Shown here one piece after another: positions 40,417 through 47,598 of a DNA stretch of 64,000 nt (positions are counted from its first letter, which is position 1; each line of letters starts with the position of its first letter). Position numbers and translations under genes: made by a program. The stretch covers positions 25,404 to 89,403 of the forward strand of contig CAYLPU010000005.1 in NCBI GenBank assembly GCA_964385635.1. Reading direction: 5' to 3'. The notes beneath the pieces are model-generated. The model saw only the letters and a list, made by a program, of their open reading frames with translations. It had not been told where the DNA came from and searched no databases. Origin of the DNA: CAYLPU01 sp964385635. Lineage in GTDB: Bacteria > Chloroflexota > Anaerolineae > B4-G1.

Positions 40417-43400
40417 TCACTCCAACTCTACCACTGGCAGCTCATCCTCAGCGCCGGATTCCAGGGCTTTCAGTAAGAAGGCACGGAACTCGGCGACGAT
40501 GCCATCCACGTCGCTGCGCTCCAGAGTACGCTTGCTGGGGGAAAAATCGGTCAGACGCAGCTTGCGCACGCGCAGTTTCTTCAGGTAGCGGGTCAGCAGA
40601 TCCACCGGAGAGAAACCCGGTTTTTCGGAAAAAACCCGGTTTCTTAAGTATTCCGCCACCTCTTCGGCCGTCTGGGCTTCCAGCAACCCGGCAATGAAGG
40701 GCTCGTTACGTCCCTGGGCCAAACGATTGCGCAGGGCATCACTGTGTAGCAGGATAGCCTTGTCGAGCAATGCGGTTCCTAGAGCGTTCCGGCAGCGGTC
40801 GAGGGCGACATCGGCCTTCCGCCGCCACTCATCGGCGTTCTGCAGGGTGAGGGAGCACTGCTGCGGTTGTGGCCGACGGCGCAGATGGCGCTCTACATCA
40901 GCACGCGTCAAGGTTGTGGGAAAGAGTTGCGATGGTTCGTCCAAGATCCCATCAAGCACACACTGTACCTCAGGGCGTGGATCGGATCCCAGTTGCTCCA
41001 CCCGCGCCAGACGGTCCAACGCGCGGAAGGCGGGCTGATCTGGCAGGGCTTCAATCTGCTGGCGAACCTGCTCCGCATGCGCGGTCACCTGGTCAAAGAC
41101 CTGCAGGTAGCGCACGCTGTAACTCTGGATTGCCCCCTCTGATGGTTCCAGCAGTTCACTGAGCAGGCGGGCCTCACTGGCAAGTAACTCGTCGAGTCGT
41201 TCCAATGAAGCGCGCGCTTTCTGAAAGGTAGCGCGGACCTCAGCCAGTGCCGGCTCATCCGGCAACTCAACATTCTCAAGATTCGCGTAGCGCGCCACGG
41301 CGCGAACCCGGTCACGGTGCCGGAAGAAGTCTTCGGCCTGTTTCACCTCGACACGACGTGTGGTCAGATCGTCCACTTCCGCCCGGCGCGCCACGTCATC
41401 CTGGTAAACGTGGTAACCAAATGCCTTGTCCAGCGCGTTGCGCAGGAAGGGAATCGGGTTGCTCCTATCAACTGGGCTGTCCAGAAACGCTTCCCAGGCA
41501 GCCAGTTGTTCCAGAAATCGGGTTAGAAACCGGGTTTTTCCCAAAAACCCGGTTTCTTCTTCCAGCCCAGCCCGCAGGCTGCGGAACGGTTCCAGCGCAT
41601 CCTGTTTGAAATCCAGTAGACGTTCTACCCCCTTCTGGATCTCGGAGTCCTGTCGGGCAAGTAGCAGGCTATCATCATCTAGCAACACAGCAGCAAAGGG
41701 AGCCAGTACATCCCACCCTTCCGGCGGCTTGACCCGCTGGATCTCCTGGAAGGATTCCAGCACCGCCGCCTTGAAGTCAATGGTGGATATGTTGCCGTAG
41801 TCAATGACCTCGACCGGCGCTTTTCTCCCGGAGAGCAGGATGCGGATCTTGCCCTCGCGTACCAGGCAGAGAAGATAGAGCTGAACCATTCGCTGAGTGA
41901 GGCCATAGTTCATCTCGTTGGGACCACCAATCCCCATAAAGTTCTTGTAAACCGTCACCACCGGCATAGCCGCACCCGAATCGCCTAACTTCTCTTGGAC
42001 CCAGTCGCCCATATCTTGGGCGTAGCGACACTCGCTCAAGTCCAGACTGCGGTCGTTGGGACGGCGCATGATCTGCAGGGCAAAGCCATAGTTCTGCGCT
42101 GCCGAGATGTCGCGGTTGGGCCTGGCTCCACGCGGGATCTCACCGGCCTTGACGATGCCATTGATGACGTTGATAGCATTGGTGTCGTTAAAGGGTGCTG
42201 GCGCGTCAAACTCTAACTCTTTGCTCACATAAGTCGCATCTAGTACCTGCCCTACCAGTGAGGTGAGGATGGCCGGCAGTTCGCCCTGGCAAGCAAAGGT
42301 CATCTGCGAGTGATCCAGCGCTGCCATGCGGCCACGCCCGTAGCTATCGGGCACGATGCGATAGATGGTGCCCATCTGGTCACGCAACTGACCCTGCACC
42401 CACCCCAGCACATCTTTGGCCAACTGATCGTCACGTCCACGAAACTCGGCCACCAGAGTGCGGTAGGCAGCAAAATCCACCAGCAGGGATTGCTCAGAGG
42501 GAGTCAGGGCGTCAGGTGCCCAGAAGAGCACCCGAGGGTCCTTCTTGGTGACGATCAGTTGATCCATCAGGCTCTGGCCGGTCTCTGACCGAGCCAGTGG
42601 CGTCGCACTGATGAACACGGCATAGTCCAGCCCGGTTTCGGCACTGTTGATTGAGGGCAACGGGGCCTTGCGTTTGGTCAGGTCCAGCAAATCGCGCATA
42701 TAGACGCGCCCGGTGCTCTCCCGTCCATGCCACTTGATGGAGATGTCCTTCTGGCTGCTGGGGGCGACATCGCGGAAGATCGAACGAATGTCATACGCCA
42801 GGTCAAGAGTCATGAGACGCGTCGTTACCTCCCAGCCATCCAGGGCCAGCAAGGCTTCCCAGGCCTGACGTCGCTGAACTTCGTCATCTTCGGCTTCAGC
42901 ACGCGCTTTCTGAAAGAGTTCACGAGGGTCCGGTCCACCGCCGGTGGGATTGAAACGATAATTCTGCCCCACCTTGACGACCTGAGCCAGTTCCCTCGCC
43001 ACTCTGTCCGTCAGTATCTCATAATGGTCCAGGTTGTCCTGCAGGTCTGCCCGCTGCCCCTTGTCATGGTCATGGTCTTTCCACTCCATGACACTGTTCA
43101 TCAACTCCTCGTGTCCTAATCCGTTGGGGGCCAGATTGGCTACGTGGTAGAGGAAGAGCGTTTTGATGACTTTTTCACAGCGGCTGCGATAGACCTTGAG
43201 TGGTCCTTTGACGACCGTATCAAGTTGACGTTTGCCCGTCTCGTAGGCTTGCCATACCTCGGGCCACTTGGTCTTGATGCTGGCGATGCCCTTGGTGGTG
43301 CCCGAAGGGTCTTCTTCGTATTTCACTACGTCGTCGAACAGCGCCCAAAGGGTGATTAACTCTCGCGAGTGGCGCTTGCGTTGTGTCTTGAGCGTCTGCA

Positions 43401-44736
43401 ACATAAAATAGAGGGCCGAGCGCACTGTGGTCAGGTTATAGGAGACAGCGCGGACCACATCAATGCTGGGTGGGTGGAAGGGAAAGAAGCGAGTAAACTG
43501 CTCGCGCCCGACGGCCTGCGGCCAGCTAAAACTGCGTTTGTAGTCCTCGTAGTATTGATCTACCGCAGTCGGGTCGGTCACCTCGCGTACGCGCGACAGC
43601 GCGATGTCGTAATACGCATCGGGATTGTTCAGCAGTGGTACCAGGTCGAGCCGCTCGCGAGCAATGATATTCTTGACGCCGGCCATTCTGGTTTCAATGG
43701 CCTGCTGCGCCGAGCAGACCGTCCACACCGGCAAGTTCTCTACCTTTGCCAGCCGGTTGGAAAGCACCACCAACGCTTTTTCGTCATCGAAGCGTTGCAC
43801 ATCGGTACGGCTTCTCATGAAGAGAGAGACCTCGTCCAAAATCAAGAGCAGGCCGGCGTACCCCTCATCCAGCAGCCGCTGGACCATGTGCTTGAGCACA
43901 TCCTCGGTCTCCATCGGGATCTGTGGGCGGATCTTGAGATAACGCTCATAGAAATCCCACAGGCGCTGACCGCAGTCTCGCTGCACACCGGGATCAGGAT
44001 TGTTCTGCAGATCATCCAGAAAGTCGTTTATGTCTTCTTGCTCTTCTTCGTCAAAGAAATTGGGGTCTCGGAGGAACCGGGCCAGTTCGCGGCGATAAAG
44101 ATCAAAGTCGCCTGTGTTCAAGAAACGTTCGGCCAGAATCTCTGTCGGATAGAGAGGCAGCGACCGGCCAGTCTCCAGGAAAAACTGCTCGGCCACGGCA
44201 TCCAGGATATACTCGGTCAGTGTCCTGCCCGTATCACTGACGCCAATGGCTCCCCCACCTTGTCCCACCAGCGTCTTGACGGCGACAAAAACACCCTTGC
44301 TCTCCTGAGTCTTTTTCGCCAGGCCGTTCTCGTAAAAGTAGTGCAGGCTCTCGCGTCGTCCCAGGTCAGCCTCGCGTTCTTTCTCTCTGATCAGATCCCA
44401 CTCTGCCTCGCCGCCTAAGGCCAATGCGCCGATGAACGACAGCAAGTGTGACTTGCCAGAGCCAAACTCGGCTTGAATCCAGTAGCCCTGTCCGATGGGA
44501 TTGTCCTTGCGCTCCGGCACGTAGGGCGCGGCCATCTGCCGGAAAATGTCGTTCAGAAACGGACGTACAGGGTTAATGAGGAACTCATCCACTGTGCGCC
44601 GTTCCGCTTTGCGAGCTACGCGTGATTCCTGGGAACCGCCATCAGCCCAGATGTGGTTTTCGACGACGTAGACGCTGATGATGCTGTCGGGGACTTGGGT
44701 GATTTGGTCGAGTGACTTGCGTTGGAACATCTGCAT
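40417..44736 (-). CDS. brxC: BREX BrxC/PglY-like P-loop ATPase
   Basis: 1439 aa. The N-terminal ATPase has Walker A FGSGKSHL (91-98, in WIQAEFGSGKSHLLSF) and Walker B LLLILDE (296-302). The middle includes FFPFHPPSIDVVRAVSYNL, and the C-terminal half is helical. It is as long as BrxC/PglY proteins of known BREX loci and directly precedes pglZ. Two in-frame palindromes are translated: about residues 1060-1071 (ETGFLGKTRFL) and 1364-1375 (NRVFSEKPGFS). Both lie in the helical C-terminal region, apparently tolerated as loops. Assignment is by the ATPase motifs and position, not by full alignment. Confidence 0.82.
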   Translation of the reverse strand: MQMFQRKSLDQITQVPDSIISVYVVENHIWADGGSQESRVARKAERRTVDEFLINPVRPFLNDIFRQMAAPYVPERKDNPIGQGYWIQAEFGSGKSHLLSFIGALALGGEAEWDLIREKEREADLGRRESLHYFYENGLAKKTQESKGVFVAVKTLVGQGGGAIGVSDTGRTLTEYILDAVAEQFFLETGRSLPLYPTEILAERFLNTGDFDLYRRELARFLRDPNFFDEEEQEDINDFLDDLQNNPDPGVQRDCGQRLWDFYERYLKIRPQIPMETEDVLKHMVQRLLDEGYAGLLLILDEVSLFMRSRTDVQRFDDEKALVVLSNRLAKVENLPVWTVCSAQQAIETRMAGVKNIIARERLDLVPLLNNPDAYYDIALSRVREVTDPTAVDQYYEDYKRSFSWPQAVGREQFTRFFPFHPPSIDVVRAVSYNLTTVRSALYFMLQTLKTQRKRHSRELITLWALFDDVVKYEEDPSGTTKGIASIKTKWPEVWQAYETGKRQLDTVVKGPLKVYRSRCEKVIKTLFLYHVANLAPNGLGHEELMNSVMEWKDHDHDKGQRADLQDNLDHYEILTDRVARELAQVVKVGQNYRFNPTGGGPDPRELFQKARAEAEDDEVQRRQAWEALLALDGWEVTTRLMTLDLAYDIRSIFRDVAPSSQKDISIKWHGRESTGRVYMRDLLDLTKRKAPLPSINSAETGLDYAVFISATPLARSETGQSLMDQLIVTKKDPRVLFWAPDALTPSEQSLLVDFAAYRTLVAEFRGRDDQLAKDVLGWVQGQLRDQMGTIYRIVPDSYGRGRMAALDHSQMTFACQGELPAILTSLVGQVLDATYVSKELEFDAPAPFNDTNAINVINGIVKAGEIPRGARPNRDISAAQNYGFALQIMRRPNDRSLDLSECRYAQDMGDWVQEKLGDSGAAMPVVTVYKNFMGIGGPNEMNYGLTQRMVQLYLLCLVREGKIRILLSGRKAPVEVIDYGNISTIDFKAAVLESFQEIQRVKPPEGWDVLAPFAAVLLDDDSLLLARQDSEIQKGVERLLDFKQDALEPFRSLRAGLEEETGFLGKTRFLTRFLEQLAAWEAFLDSPVDRSNPIPFLRNALDKAFGYHVYQDDVARRAEVDDLTTRRVEVKQAEDFFRHRDRVRAVARYANLENVELPDEPALAEVRATFQKARASLERLDELLASEARLLSELLEPSEGAIQSYSVRYLQVFDQVTAHAEQVRQQIEALPDQPAFRALDRLARVEQLGSDPRPEVQCVLDGILDEPSQLFPTTLTRADVERHLRRRPQPQQCSLTLQNADEWRRKADVALDRCRNALGTALLDKAILLHSDALRNRLAQGRNEPFIAGLLEAQTAEEVAEYLRNRVFSEKPGFSPVDLLTRYLKKLRVRKLRLTDFSPSKRTLERSDVDGIVAEFRAFLLKALESGAEDELPVVELE
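40611..40644. repeat. 34-bp palindrome, copy 10, inside brxC
   Basis: A variant copy with AGAAACCCGGTTTTTCGG left part; inserted in frame, it codes for RNRVFSEKPGFS near the BrxC C-terminus. Confidence 0.88.
41525..41557. repeat. 33-bp palindrome, copy 11, inside brxC
   Basis: A copy one base shorter in the centre (TTTTTCCCAAAAA); it codes for ETGFLGKTRFL, showing that the one-base loss was absorbed by joining two of the possible frames. Confidence 0.88.
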
Positions 44737-44748
44737 ATCAGACTCCTT

Positions 44749-44782
44749 AGAAACCGGGTTTTTTCCGAAAAACCCGGTTTCT
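44749..44782. repeat. 34-bp palindrome, copy 12
   Basis: A copy with a TCCG loop, occupying most of the 52-bp gap between brxC and the upstream 188-aa gene. Confidence 0.92.
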
Positions 44783-44788
44783 CAATTG

Positions 44789-45355
44789 TCAATCCATCAA
44801 CTCCCATAGATGATTATCGGCGATGAGGTTAGTGGGCAGAGATCGGTGGTATCGCGGATCGGCTTTGTGAAAAAGCGTGATGTGATCGCCGCGCCGCTCT
44901 CCTGGCAAGAGCAGGAGAATGTGGTTTTGGTCGGTCGCACGGGTGCGAAAAACGCCGAGATCCAGGCTATAGGCGAACGTGATCTCGAGTTGCTTTATAA
45001 CCAGAAGACGAGAAACCGGGTTTTTTCCGAAAAACCCGGTTTCTTTCCTGAAAAGCTCACTCAGTAGGTTGTCCAGTTCCTGACCCAACCGGCGCTGAAC
45101 AGCCTGCGGGCGACGCGCTTCATCTCCTACCAATCGGCGCAGGTCATCATCGCCGATGCGCGCCAGCAACTCGCGGTTCAAATTGATCGGTTGGGGGAAT
45201 GGGTTTCCATGCGGGGTTTGCGCTTGGGCCAGGTCACCCTGCTCAAACTGTGTCAACTGTGTGTATGTACCCAGTACCCCATACAGGTGTCGTCCCATAT
45301 TGAATCGAAGTTTCTGGCGCAGTTCGGTGATGATCTGGGGACCGGTGATTTTCAT
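44789..45355 (-). CDS. Unrecognised BREX-operon protein
   Basis: 188 aa, soluble, no known motif. It begins MKITGPQIITELRQKLRFNM and ends RYHRSLPTNLIADNHLWEL; ITFAYSLDLGVFRTRATDQNHILLLLPGER suggests an alpha/beta core. It occupies the slot just before brxC, where type 1 loci have BrxB and type 3 loci have BrxF, but it lacks the P-loop of BrxF, and I see no BrxB similarity. Residues about 104-115 (ETGFFGKNPVSR) are an in-frame palindrome insertion splitting a helix-rich N-part from the core. Only 12 bp separate it from the upstream gene, so they are one operon. Confidence 0.6.
   Translation of the reverse strand: MKITGPQIITELRQKLRFNMGRHLYGVLGTYTQLTQFEQGDLAQAQTPHGNPFPQPINLNRELLARIGDDDLRRLVGDEARRPQAVQRRLGQELDNLLSELFRKETGFFGKNPVSRLLVIKQLEITFAYSLDLGVFRTRATDQNHILLLLPGERRGDHITLFHKADPRYHRSLPTNLIADNHLWELMD
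45011..45044. repeat. 34-bp palindrome, copy 13, inside the 188-aa gene
   Basis: A canonical stem with TCCG loop, translated as KETGFFGKNPVSR. Confidence 0.92.
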
Positions 45356-45367
45356 AGATTGACTCCA

Positions 45368-46585
45368 TTAGGGTCGAGAAACCGGGTTTTTTCTGAAAAA
45401 CCCGGTTTCTCCGGTTTCTGATCGTTCGCGCAACGCCAGAGTATCTCGCTGTGGGTGCTCGAAATAGAGTCGCAGGGCCGTCGTTTGGTCAAACGGAAGG
45501 GTGAACTGGCGTACAGTGTCAATCTCGCTGACCTTGGAGACCAGTCCAAAATCACGCAAGTTGTAGAGTTGCCGGCGCATCCACTCCCGATCCCACAACA
45601 GCCAGTGGCGCATCGAGCCCTGTTCCAAGGCCTCAAAGGTGTATATCCCTGGTTGGGGAAACTCGGCGACCAGCACATACAGGAACTCTTCCAACGTGCC
45701 GGTGTGAATCTGGAAGCGCAATGTGGTCTCCTCCTGAATCCCAACGGATAGCAAGTCATAGGTCAAGAATAAGGACCGGAGTGCGTTCTTCTGCGAAGAA
45801 TTCCCAATATCCGGCAAGTAGCGCAGTATGAATCCGTGCATATCCTCCCGATCCACCCGGCCGATGGGCAAGGCAGGCCAGATAAGCTCCTCAGCCACCT
45901 TGGCTGCCAATGGTTCTGCCTGCAACACGTGGTAGAAGAGCGCGGGCTTGAGACTCTCCTGCGAAGTGCAATGTGCAGCGTAGTAAGTCAGGGGGACGTC
46001 CAACCGATCATCGGGGAAGAAGCGATTGAGGATGTAGTTCGCCCGGCGTTGGCGAGTGGAGGCCGAGTTGTATGGCAGCCGCTCTGCCAGATGTGCCTTG
46101 AACGCCTCAAGGGTCTCAAATTGCGCTGCCTGTGGGATAAAGGTGAGCGCGTTGGCGATCTCGTCGTTGGCGTATGTACGCATTTCTGGCTCGGCGGGCT
46201 CCGGTTCGTTCTCATCAAAATCATCGAACAGCGGCCCCAGAGTCGGTTCTATCTCAAAGAGACCAGGCTGCTGAGCTGGATCAGGCACCGGTTGGGCCTG
46301 GCCAGACACGATGCGTGTCAACCGGTCCACAAGTCTGATCAGCACCGCCGTGTGCTTCCCAATACCCGGCACACCGACCAGTTCTTCCATTGACGCAGCC
46401 AGCACACCGTCCAGGCTGCCAAAGTGGGTAATGAGACTCTGCGCCTGGGGGGCCACATCCTGGCGAGGGATGGCGTAAGTCAAGAGAAGCTCCATCAATT
46501 CAGCTTCCGATAATGCGGTCGGGCTTGCCAGAAAGCGTTCCCGCAATCGCGCCCGGTGACCGAGTTTCGGTTCGTTTTGGCCCAT
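45368..46585 (-). CDS. RadC-type N-terminal HhH domain fused to an unknown BREX-associated domain
   Basis: 405 aa. Residues 1-95 match the N-terminal UPF0758/RadC helix-hairpin-helix part: GHRARLRERFLASPTALSEAELMELLLTYAIPRQD and VPGIGKHTAVLIRLV. The RadC JAB catalytic domain is absent. Residues about 130-390 are a different, helical domain (AERLPYNSASTRQRRANYILNRF, MRHWLLWDREWMRRQLYNLRDFGLV) that looks like a winged-helix protein and could stand in for BrxA, though I cannot show homology. The last 14 residues (GETGFFRKNPVSRP) come from a palindrome at the 3' end. It likely binds DNA. Confidence 0.65.
   Translation of the reverse strand: MGQNEPKLGHRARLRERFLASPTALSEAELMELLLTYAIPRQDVAPQAQSLITHFGSLDGVLAASMEELVGVPGIGKHTAVLIRLVDRLTRIVSGQAQPVPDPAQQPGLFEIEPTLGPLFDDFDENEPEPAEPEMRTYANDEIANALTFIPQAAQFETLEAFKAHLAERLPYNSASTRQRRANYILNRFFPDDRLDVPLTYYAAHCTSQESLKPALFYHVLQAEPLAAKVAEELIWPALPIGRVDREDMHGFILRYLPDIGNSSQKNALRSLFLTYDLLSVGIQEETTLRFQIHTGTLEEFLYVLVAEFPQPGIYTFEALEQGSMRHWLLWDREWMRRQLYNLRDFGLVSKVSEIDTVRQFTLPFDQTTALRLYFEHPQRDTLALRERSETGETGFFRKNPVSRP
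45377..45419. repeat. 34-bp palindrome, copy 14, at the 3' end of the RadC-N fusion gene
   Basis: A canonical copy plus an extra CCGGTTTCT half-arm; it replaces or extends the natural C-terminus of the protein. Confidence 0.9.
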
Positions 46586-46646
46586 CAGATACTTCCTATT
46601 CGCAGAGTTTAATCCGGCGCTGACTCAACAACTTGCGGAATCCTTC

Positions 46647-47354
46647 TCAATCCAACCAGGCGCTGAACTTGGAGCGCGGCCAGGGGTTGGACATCCAGGA
46701 GGTGTCCGGCTGCGGTAACTTCAGGGCCTCATGGACGGTGACCCAGCCCGAGGGCAGGGCCATTCTCCCTGTGCTGCCTCTGCGGGTGATCCAGTGGAGG
46801 TGGCGGCGCTTCTCGCAGATTTGGGCCAGTTCCAACGTGGTGCGCACGTCCTGGGCCACGTAGTCGAGCACCTTCTGGCGCTTTCCCTCGGCCCACAAGC
46901 GCGGGGCTAGCGCGCCACTCATCCCTTTCGGTTTTCCCGCCAGGCCCATCCCCTTGGCCGCACGGTCGAGGGCTATGGGGTAACCCAGCGTGCAGAACAC
47001 GTGAAACATCATATCCACGTGGGCGATGGCCAACTGCTTGCATTCTTCCTCCATTCCCGACTCTTCGGCCAGAATGTCGAAGTCGAAACCCAGGCCGTTC
47101 CAGGTGAGGATGGTATATCTATCGTTGGCCATCTTCACCAGGTAGCGGACCAGGTTCACTGCGTCCTGCTGGCTCATCCGGTCAGCGGGGTGGTCGTCGC
47201 CAGTCAGGCTATACCAGAGCGACGGCTCGTCCGCGTCGCCGGTCAGCGTCGCGGCGCAGGTGATGCCCAGGGGGCGGATGGTCTTCCAGTCGCGTTCTCC
47301 CTCTGGTAACCTTTGAGCAATCTCAATGTCAAACGCCAGATATTTGCGCTTCAT
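46647..47354 (-). CDS. RNase H-fold 3'-5' exonuclease (DEDDy type)
   Basis: 235 aa. The three exonuclease motifs are clear: Exo I FDIE (8-11), Exo II TWNGLGFDFDIL, and Exo III YVAQD with the tyrosine four residues before the Asp. This fits DnaQ/PolB-type 3'-5' exonucleases acting on DNA or RNA ends. It lies 61 bp upstream of the RadC-N fusion gene on the same strand and may be the first gene of the defence operon. A GGAGAGAACA site precedes the ATG. No palindrome is inserted here. The following gap, 47355-47598, holds no gene that I can support. Confidence 0.8.
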   Translation of the reverse strand: MKRKYLAFDIEIAQRLPEGERDWKTIRPLGITCAATLTGDADEPSLWYSLTGDDHPADRMSQQDAVNLVRYLVKMANDRYTILTWNGLGFDFDILAEESGMEEECKQLAIAHVDMMFHVFCTLGYPIALDRAAKGMGLAGKPKGMSGALAPRLWAEGKRQKVLDYVAQDVRTTLELAQICEKRRHLHWITRRGSTGRMALPSGWVTVHEALKLPQPDTSWMSNPWPRSKFSAWLD

Positions 47355-47598
47355 TGTTCTCTCCTTTTGGTCTCCTGACGGACAAGGGATCGCTCGCTAC
47401 GCAGCCGAAGCGACCCTTAGCCAGACACGTTTCTGTCATACAAACGGGCAAACAGCGCATCGCCAACCAGACCACCCAATGCCCCAACTATACCGCCGCC
47501 AACCACAAAGACCGGGATAGACACCGGGCCGGTGGTGCTGAACAGTTGTTGTTCATTTGCCTTTACCTTGGTGTTACGGTAGATGGCGGTTCGCCCCG

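Noticed and set aside
44789..46585. Naming the two genes brxB and brxA
   Set aside because: The positions fit, but I see no sequence signature of DUF1788 or DUF1819, so names would be guesses.
28645..47354. DISARM or a classical restriction-modification locus
   Set aside because: No DrmA/DrmB helicase or DUF1998 protein and no type I R/S subunits; PglZ, BrxC-like and BrxL define BREX.
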